Origin: Pseudomonas sp. H3(2019)
GTDB taxonomy: Bacteria > Pseudomonadota > Gammaproteobacteria > Pseudomonadales > Pseudomonadaceae
NCBI RefSeq assembly: GCF_007713465.1
Contig: NZ_VMSG01000004.1
Location: 232,069 to 296,068, forward strand
Reading direction: 5' to 3'
Length of the DNA: 64,000 nt
Part shown: positions 36,869-45,662 of the stretch, one piece after another
Numbering within the stretch: position 1 is the stretch's first letter
Layout: each line of letters begins with the position of its first letter
Made by a program: the position numbers and the translations under genes
The notes under the pieces: generated by a model
Told to the model about the DNA's origin: nothing
The model's database searches: none
Seen by the model: the letters and a program-made list of their open reading frames with translations, nothing else

Positions 36869-37992
36869 CAGGTTTCGCTTATCGCAGCAGCCATGGCAGG
36901 GTCGGATTTATCCGGTCGGACAAACAGTTTCACGAGTTTCAGTAATGTATTGAGCAACCCGTTGCGGTGGTGAAAAAACAGCGTATTGCCTTCAAACGAG
37001 CAACCGAGCCGCAGCTTACTGGCATAGTCGGTCTGGCCGCATGCGTATAACGGGATGTTGTGTTGAATACAGTAGTCGACATTGGCCAGCCAGCTTCTGA
37101 AGTACAGGTTGTACTCACGGGTCTGTTCCAGGTCGTGGGCAAAAAATTTGTCCACCAGTCGATGTTCGTCCAGCAACACCAGGTTGAACGCCACCAGTTG
37201 CTCGTCCACCCAATACAGCACGCACGCGGCACGTTGGTCGAGGTGTTCGAGGATACTGGTGAAATACTCTGCGGACAGTCGTTCGAACTCCAGATCGCTG
37301 CGCGCCAGGGTGGCTTCATACAAGCGCATCATCTGCGGCAATACATCGTCGACCGAACGTCGCCATTCGATCCGCGGACCCTGGGCCCGAAGTTTGCGGC
37401 GCAAGTCCTTGCGAGTGGATTTGCCCAATGTACCGAGGTAGGCGTCCAGCGAACCGAAGGTGATCGGCAATACCGCGCTTGGTGATCCAGGCATGGTTTG
37501 CAGCCCGGCCTCGCGGCAGACGTCAATCCACTGCTGATTTTGGCTGGAGGCATTCTTGACAGCCAGAAGGCCGATTCCGGCCTGGTTGGCATCGTTGCGG
37601 GCCAACGTCAGTAATTGGCGGAGCAACACCGGACGTTGATCGTCAGCGATATGGCTGGCGGTGCCTGCGTGGCATTGCTCGGTGACGGGCGATCCAATGG
37701 CGTACAAGCGAATATCCAGCATCCGCGGCAACCATGGGCGCAAACGCTGCGTGATACATTTGCCGATGCCCCGCACCGTGGTGTCGAGCGAGTACTGCGT
37801 GGTAAATGCCGCGGCTGCGGCAATCAACGTGCTGCCTTCATAGAGGGCAAGGTAGCGCCACTGGAAGTCGGTGACACCTGCCTGTTCAACGGCCCGATAG
37901 TAATTCCAGTCCTCCAGTTCCCCGGGGAAGCAGTCATTCCAGGCGCAGCGTTCGATGGCCTCGATGGTTGAATAGGCACGGGCGGTGATCAC
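36868..37992 (-). CDS. FemAB-like GNAT-fold acyltransferase
   Basis: A 374-aa protein of the double-GNAT (FemAB/BioF2-like) type. A first half with LYEGSTLIAAAAAF and LYAIGSPVTEQCHAG, then the characteristic GKSTRKDLRRKLRA (about 190-205), a second half with LVAFNLVLLDEHRLVDKFFA and ending CGQTDYASKLRLGCSFEGN. Such proteins acylate amino groups, often in peptidoglycan or peptides, using acyl-CoA or aminoacyl-tRNA; which one applies here is unknown. No signal peptide. Fourth gene of the sigma-54 operon, 14 bases after the esterase. Confidence 0.72.
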   Translation of the reverse strand: MITARAYSTIEAIERCAWNDCFPGELEDWNYYRAVEQAGVTDFQWRYLALYEGSTLIAAAAAFTTQYSLDTTVRGIGKCITQRLRPWLPRMLDIRLYAIGSPVTEQCHAGTASHIADDQRPVLLRQLLTLARNDANQAGIGLLAVKNASSQNQQWIDVCREAGLQTMPGSPSAVLPITFGSLDAYLGTLGKSTRKDLRRKLRAQGPRIEWRRSVDDVLPQMMRLYEATLARSDLEFERLSAEYFTSILEHLDQRAACVLYWVDEQLVAFNLVLLDEHRLVDKFFAHDLEQTREYNLYFRSWLANVDYCIQHNIPLYACGQTDYASKLRLGCSFEGNTLFFHHRNGLLNTLLKLVKLFVRPDKSDPAMAAAISET

Positions 37993-38006
37993 GTCTTGTC
38001 CTTAAG

Positions 38007-38870
38007 CTACGCCAGCTGTCGATACTCTTCACGCTCGCCCGGCTTCATGGAAAGCTGCTGGACAAAGTCTGCGCTCAAATCCACGACGCGGCGATACTCC
38101 AGGTCAACCGTGATCATGTGATAGCAGTTGTCCAGCAGGATCTTGGTAACCGGGCCGCCGAGATGGCGTTCGACGTAATCGGCGTTCCAGCGGCTGGTGA
38201 TGTCGTCTTCGATGGAGTGCAGCACCAGGGCTGGTGTCTTGATCGACGGCATGCGTTTCTTGACCACGGCATTCATCCGGTGCAGTTCGCGCACGGTGAC
38301 GCCTTCCATGGTCAACAGACCGGCATTGCTGCTTTCGCCGTCTTTCATCTGACGTTCGACGATCGCCCGCAGGCGCTCGTTCTTGATGCCATAAGGTGGC
38401 TTCTCTTCGAAGCTGCAGATGTGCACGCCGAACGGAATCTTCATCAGCAAAGGCGTCAGGAACGCCAGTTTGTGGATGCTCCAGCCGTCGTAGCGCAGGG
38501 TGGTTGAATACATCAGCAGGCCGGCGACCTGTCCTGGATGCTCGGACGCGACATACATGGACATGACCGCGCCCATGGACAGACCGCCGACGAACACCTG
38601 TTCGTGCCGCTGGCGTATGCCCACGAATGTCTTGCGTACACCTTCGTACCAATCCTGCCAGCCAGTGGCTTGCAGGTCGGCGTTATCACCGCAGTGCCCG
38701 GCCAGGGTTGGCACGTACACCGTGCAACCCGATTTGGCCAAGCCGATGGCAACCCGACGCAACTCCGTCGGGGTGCCGGTCAGGCCGTGGATCAACAACA
38801 CCGCGACCTCACCACTGCCGAGAACGAAACCGGTGCTACCTTCGCCCAGATCGATCTCTGTTTCGTTCAT
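38007..38870 (-). CDS. Carboxylesterase-like alpha/beta hydrolase
   Basis: A 287-aa cytoplasmic serine hydrolase similar to Est30-type carboxylesterases. Oxyanion region LLIHGLTGTPTELR, nucleophile elbow GLSMGAVMS (Ser about 98), acid in LHSIEDDITS and His in CYHMITVD (about 253); the catalytic triad is complete. Its ATG overlaps the aminotransferase stop (ATGA, 38867-38870). Within this operon it may release an acyl or ester group from the pathway product. Substrate not known. Confidence 0.85.
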   Translation of the reverse strand: MNETEIDLGEGSTGFVLGSGEVAVLLIHGLTGTPTELRRVAIGLAKSGCTVYVPTLAGHCGDNADLQATGWQDWYEGVRKTFVGIRQRHEQVFVGGLSMGAVMSMYVASEHPGQVAGLLMYSTTLRYDGWSIHKLAFLTPLLMKIPFGVHICSFEEKPPYGIKNERLRAIVERQMKDGESSNAGLLTMEGVTVRELHRMNAVVKKRMPSIKTPALVLHSIEDDITSRWNADYVERHLGGPVTKILLDNCYHMITVDLEYRRVVDLSADFVQQLSMKPGEREEYRQLA

Positions 38871-40261
38871 CGTTTCATGGCTCGATTCAGCAACTGCTCG
38901 AGCAGTTTCAGGCCCAGGTCGATTTCCGGGTAGCTGATTTCCAGCGACGGTGCCAGGGTGATCACATTTTTGTAGTAGCCGCCCACGTCGAGGATCAAGC
39001 CCAGTTTCTGGCCGTCAACCACCATATCGCCCTTCATGCCTTCCTCGACCATGTAGTCCAGGGTGGCCTTGTCCGGGGTGAAGCCGTCAGTGGTGCAGAT
39101 TTCGCAGCGCAGGGCCAGGCCCAGGCCGTCGACGTCACCGATGATCGGGAAGCGTTTCTGCAGCTCTTGCAGGCCTTCGAGGAAGTACTTGCCCTTGGCC
39201 ATGACCATCGCGCCGTAGTCGACTTCGCTGGTCATCTTGAACATTTCCAGGCCTACCGCGGTACCCAGTGGGTTGGAGGCGAAGGTGGAGTGAGTCGAAC
39301 CTGGCGGGAAGATCTTCGGGTTGATCAGCTCTTCACGGGCCCAGATGCCGCCCAGTGGGTTGAGGCCGTTGGTCAGCGCCTTACCGAATACGATCACGTC
39401 AGGTTTAACGTCGAAGTGTTCGATCGACCACAGCTTGCCGGTACGCCAGAAACCCATCTGGATTTCATCGGAAACCATCAGGATGCCGTGCTGATCCAGC
39501 ACTTGCTTGAGCTCGCTGTAGAAGTTCATTGGCGGAATGACGTAGCCGCCGGTGCCCTGGATCGGCTCGACGTAGAAGGCTGCGTATTCACACTGGTTAG
39601 TTTTTGGGTCCCAAACGCCGTTGTATTCGGTTTCGAACAGACGGGCGAACTGCTGCACGCAGTGGCTGCCGTATTCTTCCTTGGTCATGCCTTTCGGGCC
39701 GCGGAAGTGGTACGGGAACGGGATGAAGTTGGCGCGCTCGCCGAAGTGGCCATAGCGGCGACGGTAGCGGAAGCTCGAGGTGATCGACGATGCACCCAGA
39801 GTACGGCCGTGGTAGCCGCCTTCGAAGGCGAACATCAGGCTCTTGCCGTTGGAGGCATTACGCACCACTTTCAACGAGTCTTCGATGGACTGCGAACCGC
39901 CGACGTTGAAGTGCACGCGACCATCGAGGCCGAACTTGTTCTTGGCGTCGACCGCAATCATTTCCGACAGCTCGATCTTGCCTTTGTGCAGGTACTGGCT
40001 GGCGATTTGCGGCAGGGTGTCGATCTGTTGTTTCAGGGCGTTGTTCAGACGCGGGTTGGCGTAACCGAAGTTGACCGCCGAGTACCACATTTGCAGGTCG
40101 AGGTAGGCCTGGTCTTCGGTGTCCCACACGTAGGAACCTTCGCAACGGCTGAAAATGCGCGGAGGATCGATGTAGTGAACGGTGTCGCCGTAGGAGCAGT
40201 ACTTGGCTTCTTTATCCAGAAGAACCTGGTCTTCTGCGGTAGCAATTCGGATATCAGACAT
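38867..40261 (-). CDS. Class III PLP aminotransferase
   Basis: A 464-aa fold-type I aminotransferase of class III (omega-aminotransferase group) from ATG at 40261 (MSDIRIATAEDQVLLDKEAK); a much longer in-frame extension upstream is a shadow of the phosphatase gene. PLP motifs: NVGGSQSIEDSLKVVRNASN, FEGGYHGRTLGASSIT, EPIQGTGGYVIPP, VSDEIQMGFWRTGKLW (Asp binding the pyridine N) and VFGKALTNGLNPLGG (Schiff-base Lys). AGGAA precedes the start, which overlaps the phosphatase stop by 8 bases. It would move an amino group to or from a terminal aldehyde or keto position; the substrate is unknown. Confidence 0.9.
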   Translation of the reverse strand: MSDIRIATAEDQVLLDKEAKYCSYGDTVHYIDPPRIFSRCEGSYVWDTEDQAYLDLQMWYSAVNFGYANPRLNNALKQQIDTLPQIASQYLHKGKIELSEMIAVDAKNKFGLDGRVHFNVGGSQSIEDSLKVVRNASNGKSLMFAFEGGYHGRTLGASSITSSFRYRRRYGHFGERANFIPFPYHFRGPKGMTKEEYGSHCVQQFARLFETEYNGVWDPKTNQCEYAAFYVEPIQGTGGYVIPPMNFYSELKQVLDQHGILMVSDEIQMGFWRTGKLWSIEHFDVKPDVIVFGKALTNGLNPLGGIWAREELINPKIFPPGSTHSTFASNPLGTAVGLEMFKMTSEVDYGAMVMAKGKYFLEGLQELQKRFPIIGDVDGLGLALRCEICTTDGFTPDKATLDYMVEEGMKGDMVVDGQKLGLILDVGGYYKNVITLAPSLEISYPEIDLGLKLLEQLLNRAMKR

Positions 40262-40976
40262 GGTGGAAGAGTTCCTGATTGTGTAGCGAGAGTTCAGAAG
40301 AGGTTTCAAGTGCGAAGTCAGTGGCGTTGGCTGCGCTGCCGGCCGGCAGTTTGGCCAGCAGGGCCGGAAGTTCGGCGAAGCTGTCGAAGCGGGCGTAAGC
40401 GATGCCATTGTGTTCGCAATGTTCGGCCAGGCGGTCCTTGGCAAATACGAAGTCGGCGGTGGAGGCCACGCACATGTCGGACTGACCGTCACCGATCACC
40501 AGCACGCGTTTGCTGCTGGGCGTGGATTTGCATTTGCAGTTGCCGGAGGCCGCGCGGCAGGCGTCGCTCGAATACGGGAAGTCGATGCGCCAGCTGTTGT
40601 TGTCGACCTGGCGCAGGCGGTTGGCGAGGATCGGCAGGAGGCTGACGTAGTTGCGCGACAGAATCCGCGCGATACCTTGTTCGATACCGTCACTGACGAC
40701 TTCGATGGAAGCGCCCAGGCCGACCACATGGTCGATAAAGTCCGGGAAGTCGGCATCGATTTCGACGCTGTCGAAGAACTCGAGCAGTTCATTGGGAGTT
40801 GCCTTGACCAGCGAAAGCTGGCGGCTGAGGCATTCACGCGAGCCGATAGCACCGCTCAGCCATTCGTCCTCGATCGCTTCCCAGCTTGGGTCGGCGAAAC
40901 GTTGGAGAATGCTGTCGATTACGTCGGTCCGGGTGATGGTCCCGTCGAAATCACACACGATATGCCAATCAATCAT
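40254..40976 (-). CDS. HAD-IB (MtnX-like) phosphatase
   Basis: A 240-aa HAD-superfamily phosphatase of the MtnX/phosphoserine-phosphatase-like group. Motif I DFDGTITRTDV (nucleophile Asp), motif II VVSDG, motif IV VIGDGQSDMC, and a cysteine cluster CRAASGNCKCK seen in this subgroup. ATG at 40976 is preferred because TAGG lies 8 bases ahead; ATG at 40982 is too close. First gene of the operon, about 50 bases downstream of a sigma-54-type promoter. Likely dephosphorylates a small phospho-metabolite feeding the aminotransferase; there is no methionine-salvage gene nearby, so mtnX itself is not claimed. Confidence 0.82.
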   Translation of the reverse strand: MIDWHIVCDFDGTITRTDVIDSILQRFADPSWEAIEDEWLSGAIGSRECLSRQLSLVKATPNELLEFFDSVEIDADFPDFIDHVVGLGASIEVVSDGIEQGIARILSRNYVSLLPILANRLRQVDNNSWRIDFPYSSDACRAASGNCKCKSTPSSKRVLVIGDGQSDMCVASTADFVFAKDRLAEHCEHNGIAYARFDSFAELPALLAKLPAGSAANATDFALETSSELSLHNQELFHHV

Positions 40977-41027
40977 CTGCATTACCTAGTTGGGGCAGGG
41001 GCGCGCTGATGCGCTTGCAACGGGTAG

Positions 41028-41043
41028 AGCAGGGATTGTGCCA
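41028..41043 (-). promoter_or_regulatory. Sigma-54 (-24/-12) promoter for the 40976-33703 operon
   Basis: Reverse strand TGGCACAATCCCTGCT matches TGGCACG-N4-TTGCW with the invariant GG and GC at the required spacing. It lies about 50 bases before the first gene's ATG. The last gene of the operon encodes an NtrC-type sigma-54 activator with an intact GAFTGA loop. Confidence 0.8.
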
Positions 41044-41107
41044 AGTTGTTTCAGATCCTATAGGCTGGGGCTCTGAGGTATGCTGTGCGGAAAATATGTC
41101 CGCGAAG

Positions 41108-41132
41108 CTACAATTTTTGTAGGTCGCTACAA
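41108..41132. promoter_or_regulatory. Alternating dyads, candidate activator-binding site (UAS)
   Basis: CTACAA-N3-TTGTAG-N4-CTACAA: two overlapping perfect 6-bp dyads sharing the central arm. It lies about 65-90 bases upstream of the sigma-54 promoter, the usual place for an NtrC-family enhancer, and about 75 bases before the divergent MipA/OmpV start, so it could serve both. Confidence 0.6.
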
Positions 41133-41204
41133 ACAACATGAGTGCTTGCGCAGGAAAATCGGCCCGGGAGTTGATGCGCGCATGCACTGCCAAGGAATCG
41201 TTCT

Positions 41205-41975
41205 ATGTTCAGGATTACCTCTGCCGTATTCACTGCCTTGCTGTGTCTTGGCGGCTTTTGCGCCACCGCGCAGGCTGCCGGGATAACCGGTGAGGCAGGT
41301 CTCGGCATGAGCAATCAACCCTATGACCCCACGGGTAGCCGTTATGAAACCGTGCCGGTGCCTTACTTCGATCTGGACTGGGGCGATGTCAGCCTCAGCA
41401 CCGATGACGGTTTAACCTGGAGCGCCTTGAAAGCCAATGGTTTCAGTGCCGGGCCGTTTATCAACTATATTCCGGGCCGCAACTCCAATGGCACGCTACG
41501 GGGCCTGCACAATGTGTCGGCCATGGGCGAGGCCGGTGGCTTCGTTCAGTACAGCCCGGCTGATTTCTGGCGCATTTTCGCTTTCGTCGGCCATACCGTG
41601 GGCGCTAATCGCGGCCAGGGTGGTGTGCTCGGTCGGGTGGGCGGGGAAGTGGGTTATCCACTGGGGCTGGGGATCATTGGCAGTAGCGAACTGAACGCGA
41701 ATTTTGCTGATCGCCAGCAGACTCAGACGTTCTTTGGTGTTTCCCAGAAAGATGCCCGGGATTCGGAGTTCCGTCCGTACAAGGCCAGTGGCGGCTTGCA
41801 GAATGTGGCGTTGACCCAGAACTTCGAGTTCCCGCTGGCCGCAAAGTGGTCGCTGGTGACCAGTGCCACCTGGAAGCATCTGACCAATTCGGCGGCGGAC
41901 AGCACTATCGTCAAACAAGAAGGCCGCGTGAACCAGGGCGAGGTTCAGGCGGCGATCGCTTACAAGTTCGATTGA
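41205..41975 (+). CDS. MipA/OmpV family outer-membrane protein
   Basis: A 256-aa protein with a signal peptide (about 1-24, ending CATAQAA) and an all-beta, alternating pattern ending in AIAYKFD, an aromatic C-terminus typical of outer-membrane barrels. Early motif EAGLGMSNQPYDPTGSRYET and DGLTWSALKANGFSAGPFI are standard for MipA/OmpV. MipA can scaffold peptidoglycan enzymes in E. coli; in pseudomonads the role is less clear. Divergent from the sigma-54 operon across 228 bases, so it is likely under the same regulator. Confidence 0.87.
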   Translation: MFRITSAVFTALLCLGGFCATAQAAGITGEAGLGMSNQPYDPTGSRYETVPVPYFDLDWGDVSLSTDDGLTWSALKANGFSAGPFINYIPGRNSNGTLRGLHNVSAMGEAGGFVQYSPADFWRIFAFVGHTVGANRGQGGVLGRVGGEVGYPLGLGIIGSSELNANFADRQQTQTFFGVSQKDARDSEFRPYKASGGLQNVALTQNFEFPLAAKWSLVTSATWKHLTNSAADSTIVKQEGRVNQGEVQAAIAYKFD

Positions 41976-42021
41976 GCGTCCCCGTAGCGGAGGCAGCGAT
42001 CTTTTGGAGGCCGACAGGAAG

Positions 42022-42360
42022 TCAGCCGTGAACGCGAACCCAAACACTGACCAACACCGTCGCCGCCATCAACCAGGCGAGCGCAGCCACTGCCAGCGAT
42101 GCCTCCAGTCGCAGCCGATCGACCATTACATACAAGGTCGCCAGATAAACGAAGTACGGAATGATCGACCACATGCCAAACACGATGGTGGTCTTCAGAT
42201 CGTCCAGCGAGCGGCCCTTGCCGACGATGTAATGGGCAATCAGTGCAAAGGTCGGAAACAGCGGCACCAGGCCTGCGATGTAATAGTTTCTGGTTTTGGC
42301 GAGGAAGGCGAGGATCACCACCACCGCGGCGCCCAGTGCAGCTTTTAACAGTAGATCCAC
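42022..42360 (-). CDS. glpM: GlpM family membrane protein
   Basis: A 112-aa protein with four hydrophobic segments. FLAKTRNYYIAGLVPLFPTF and ALIAHYIVGKGRSLDDLK match GlpM, described in P. aeruginosa as needed for efficient alginate production from some carbon sources. Its biochemical activity is not established. It starts 18 bases downstream of the aauR stop and so could be a tail gene of that operon. In P. aeruginosa, as I recall, glpM is next to glpD; here about 7 kb of aau/aat genes lie between them. Confidence 0.87.
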   Translation of the reverse strand: MDLLLKAALGAAVVVILAFLAKTRNYYIAGLVPLFPTFALIAHYIVGKGRSLDDLKTTIVFGMWSIIPYFVYLATLYVMVDRLRLEASLAVAALAWLMAATVLVSVWVRVHG

Positions 42361-42378
42361 GAAAACTCTCGCAGTGGG

Positions 42379-43707
42379 TTAGTGGCTCAAGCCGTATTTT
42401 TTAACTTTGTCGAACAGCGTGGTCTTGGCCATGCCCAGTTCCAGGCTGGCCTGGGTCAGGTTGCCGCCGCTGCGCTGCAAGGCGTCGTTGAGCAGGTTAC
42501 GTTCGAAGGCTTCCACCGCTTCGGAGAACGCCAGATCTTGGGCGGCACCACCAGTGCCGGATTTCTTGAAGGCCGGCAAACCCAGGGCAAAACGCTCGGC
42601 GACGTTACGCAGCTCGCGCACGTTGCCGGGCCAGTCGTGGCTCATCAGGTTCGACAGGGTCTGGTTGTCCAGTTCAGGCAACGCACGGTCAAAGCGCAGG
42701 GACGATTGCTGCAAGAAGTGTTCGAACAATTGCAGGATGTCTTCGCGTCGCTCACGCAGCGGCGGCAGTTCCAGGGTGACCACGTTCAAGCGGTAATACA
42801 GGTCGCTACGAAACTGACCGGCGCGGCTCAAGTCGTCGAGGTCGGACTTGGTTGCCGCGATCACCCGGCAGTCGACCGCAACGCTCTGGTTCGAGCCGAG
42901 CCGCTCCAGCGTGCGCTCCTGCAATACCCGCAGCAGTTTGATTTGCAGCGGCAATGGCATGCTTTCCACTTCATCGAGGAACAACGTGCCGCCGTCGGCG
43001 TGTTCGATCTTGCCGATCCGCCGTTTGCCGGCGCCGGTGAACGCATTCGCTTCATGACCGAAAATTTCGCTTTCGAACAGGTTCTCCGGCAGGCCACCGC
43101 AGTTCAGCGCGACGAATTGCTGCGAGTGACGGCGGCTGAAGTCGTGCAGGCAACGCGCAACCAGTTCTTTGCCGGTGCCGGTCTCGCCTTCGATCAGCAC
43201 GTTGGCCGAGGTGTCGGCGACGTTGGCGATCAGCTCGCGCAGGTGCTGCATGGCGGGCGAGCGGCCGATGATCCGACCTTCTAGGGAATCACGCTCGGCC
43301 AACTGTCGGCGTAGCGAAGTCACTTCGCGAGCCAGGCTGCGTTGCTCCAGGGCGCGGCGCGCGACGTCGACCAGGCGTTCGGGGGAGAACGGTTTCTCCA
43401 TGAAGTCGTAGGCGCCTTTTTGCATCGCGCCAACCGCCATCGAGATGTCGCCATGGCCGGTGATCAGCACCACCGGCAGGCTACGGTCACGGGCCTTGAG
43501 ACGGCTCAGCAGTTCCAGGCCATCGATGCCCGGCAGGCGAATGTCGCTGATGACGATCCCGGCAAAGTTGTCGCCGACCCGTGCCAGAGCCTCTTCAGCG
43601 CTGCCAACGCCTTCGCAGGGAATATCTTCCAGAGCCAGCGCCTGCTGGCAACCGAGCAGGACATGGGGATCGTCTTCGACGATCAGCACACTAAGGTCGT
43701 TGTTCAT
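42379..43707 (-). CDS. aauR: Sigma-54 response regulator AauR-like
   Basis: A 442-aa NtrC/DctD-type activator from ATG at 43707 (MNNDLSVLIVEDDP), overlapping the kinase stop by four bases. Receiver (Asp in IVISDIRLPGIDG), AAA+ domain with GETGTGKELV and GTLFLDEVESMP, Fis-type HTH (LTQASLELGMAKTTLFDKVKKYGL). The sigma-54 contact loop reads NAFTGA rather than GAFTGA. Adjacent to a complete acidic amino acid ABC transporter whose first gene has a strong sigma-54 promoter, so AauR (acidic amino acid utilisation) is the best call; DctD is the alternative by family. Confidence 0.85.
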   Translation of the reverse strand: MNNDLSVLIVEDDPHVLLGCQQALALEDIPCEGVGSAEEALARVGDNFAGIVISDIRLPGIDGLELLSRLKARDRSLPVVLITGHGDISMAVGAMQKGAYDFMEKPFSPERLVDVARRALEQRSLAREVTSLRRQLAERDSLEGRIIGRSPAMQHLRELIANVADTSANVLIEGETGTGKELVARCLHDFSRRHSQQFVALNCGGLPENLFESEIFGHEANAFTGAGKRRIGKIEHADGGTLFLDEVESMPLPLQIKLLRVLQERTLERLGSNQSVAVDCRVIAATKSDLDDLSRAGQFRSDLYYRLNVVTLELPPLRERREDILQLFEHFLQQSSLRFDRALPELDNQTLSNLMSHDWPGNVRELRNVAERFALGLPAFKKSGTGGAAQDLAFSEAVEAFERNLLNDALQRSGGNLTQASLELGMAKTTLFDKVKKYGLSH

Positions 43708-45608
43708 ATCGGCTCGGCAGGAACGGGGCTTACCAACGGTAAGCTGAGGACGAAAGCGGTACCACCGCTGGCCGGGTGCTCGACGCCGAGGTGACCGCCG
43801 GTGGCGGCCGCCAGGCTCGCCGACAGGGTCAGGCCAAGGCCCAGACCCTGTTCGCCGGGTTTGGTGGTAAAGAAAGGTTCGAACAAATGCTTGCGGGCTT
43901 CGGCATCGATACCGTGGCCGTTGTCGCGGACGCGCAGGTGATATTTGCCGTCGACAACCTCGCCTTCCAGCCATAGCTCGGGCAATGGCTGCGCTTGCAT
44001 GGCGTCCAGCGCGTTGCCAATCAGGTTGACCAGGATCTGCTCCAGACGGGTCTGGTCGATCTGTACTTGCACGTCGCTGAACTCGCGGTGCAACAGCAAA
44101 CGAGCGCTTTCAAGGCGTGCGCCGAGCAACTGCAAGGCGGCGTCTACCGCTTTGCCGAGGCTGGCTTGGCCCTGATCGTCGCCGCGCCGGGCAAAGGAGC
44201 GCAGGCTGGCGGTGATCCGGCCCATGCGGTCGATCAATTCGTTGATGGTTTTCAGGTTGGCACTGGCGATGTCCAGCTGACCGCGCTCAAGAAAGCGCAC
44301 GGTGTTGCCGGACAAGGTGCGCAACGCAGCCAGCGGCTGGTTCAATTCATGGGCAATGCTGGTGGACATCTGGCCGATGGCCGCAAGTTTGCCAGCTTGT
44401 ACCAGTTCATCCTGAGCCCGGCGCAGCGTTTCTTCGGCCTGGCGACGTTCGCGGATCTGGCTTTTCAGGCGCTCGTTGCTGGCCCGCAGGTCGGTAGTGC
44501 GTTCGGCAATCTTGCGTTCGAGCTGATTGTTGGCTTCTTGCAGCGCTTCACGGGCGGCGAGGCGGGTGGCGATGACTTTGCGCCGTTCGTTCCAGGCAAT
44601 CAACAGGAACGCCACCAGCGCGAAGGCCACCGCGACCAGGATGCCCTGGTTGATCGCCTCACGACGCAAATCCCCGAGCGGTGTGAGCAGGGTGAAATTC
44701 CACGGCGTATCGCTCAAGGGACGGGTCTGCGACAGGTAGCTGATTTCCTGTTCATCCGAGACCAGTTCGGCGTTGGCCGGGAAGGTGATTTTTTCCACGC
44801 CTTCGGACAGTCGCTCGCGCGCCAACGGTTCCAGTTCGTTGAGCGGGTACCAGTAATATTGCAGACTACGGGCCAGGCGCTCCTTGGTGTCGTCGCTGAG
44901 CGGGCGAACCGATTTGAGTCGCCGCGCCGGGTCGCTGGACAGAATGATGATGCCATTCTCGTCGCTGACGAAGGCTTCCAGGCGTGCACGCTGCCAGCGC
45001 TCTTCCATGGCTTCGAGGCGAACTTTGACCACCGCGACGCCGATGATTTTGCCTTGCTCTTCCAGACCATGCGCCAGGTAGTAGCCGGGCTCGCCGCTGG
45101 TGCTGCCGATGCCGTAGAAACGTCCAGGCTGGCCGCGCACGGCATTCTGGAAATACGCACGGAAGGACAGGTCTTCACCGAGGTAGCTGTCGACATCGCG
45201 CCAGTTACTGGTGGCCAGTACCCGACCAGTGGTGTCCATCACGTAGATTGCCCGACTACGGCTGCGCCGGTTCAGGCCTTCGAGGTAAGTGTTGACCGCT
45301 TGCCGGTGCTCGGGCGTAGGGTCGGCCAGCAGCTCTGAAACACTTGATTCGAGTTCCAGCAAGCTGGGCAGGTAGGTGTACTTGCTGATCTCGCTTTCGA
45401 CCGCGCGAGCGTGCAGTTCCAACTGACGTTGACCGTTCTCGCTCAGGCTGCGAATCCCGTAGTGCTCGCTGACCCAGAAGCCGAGGTAACCCAATCCGAC
45501 CATCAGCAAGATGACCAGCGGTGGCATGAACAGATGGCGAATCAGACGGGGTTTCACGGCAAGTGATGGCGGCGCGGCGCGATAGAGGGTGGAGTCGCAT
45601 TTCATCAC
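43704..45608 (-). CDS. aauS: Sensor kinase AauS-like (DctB family)
   Basis: A 634-aa membrane kinase. Membrane segment about 30-50 (LFMPPLVILLMVGLGYLGFW), a periplasmic double-PAS-like (dCache) sensor region (about 55-320; VMDTTGRVLATSNWRDVDSY, FYGIGSTSGEPGYY), second membrane segment about 325-345, a coiled coil, H-box GQMSTSIAHELNQPLAALR, N-box LVNLIGNALDAM and G-boxes VRDNGHGID and GLGLGLTLS. DctB-type kinases sense C4 and acidic amino acid ligands in the periplasm. Pairs with aauR. MM start at 45608; 45605 is equally possible. Confidence 0.86.
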   Translation of the reverse strand: MMKCDSTLYRAAPPSLAVKPRLIRHLFMPPLVILLMVGLGYLGFWVSEHYGIRSLSENGQRQLELHARAVESEISKYTYLPSLLELESSVSELLADPTPEHRQAVNTYLEGLNRRSRSRAIYVMDTTGRVLATSNWRDVDSYLGEDLSFRAYFQNAVRGQPGRFYGIGSTSGEPGYYLAHGLEEQGKIIGVAVVKVRLEAMEERWQRARLEAFVSDENGIIILSSDPARRLKSVRPLSDDTKERLARSLQYYWYPLNELEPLARERLSEGVEKITFPANAELVSDEQEISYLSQTRPLSDTPWNFTLLTPLGDLRREAINQGILVAVAFALVAFLLIAWNERRKVIATRLAAREALQEANNQLERKIAERTTDLRASNERLKSQIRERRQAEETLRRAQDELVQAGKLAAIGQMSTSIAHELNQPLAALRTLSGNTVRFLERGQLDIASANLKTINELIDRMGRITASLRSFARRGDDQGQASLGKAVDAALQLLGARLESARLLLHREFSDVQVQIDQTRLEQILVNLIGNALDAMQAQPLPELWLEGEVVDGKYHLRVRDNGHGIDAEARKHLFEPFFTTKPGEQGLGLGLTLSASLAAATGGHLGVEHPASGGTAFVLSLPLVSPVPAEPI

Positions 45609-45662
45609 AGATGCCTTGGGTCAACCAGATCGCATTCCATAGCAGATCGCTGCCGGTTTGGT

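Noticed and set aside
40262..40492. N-terminal extension of the aminotransferase
   Set aside because: Overlaps the phosphatase gene out of frame; the family N-terminus begins at ATG 40261 with a ribosome site.
38627..40645. 672-codon forward frame opposite the aminotransferase operon
   Set aside because: Crosses three clear reverse-strand genes with overlapping starts and stops; no motif of its own.
40254..40976. Methionine salvage (mtnX) assignment for the HAD phosphatase
   Set aside because: No mtn genes nearby; metE is 8 kb away in a separate unit.
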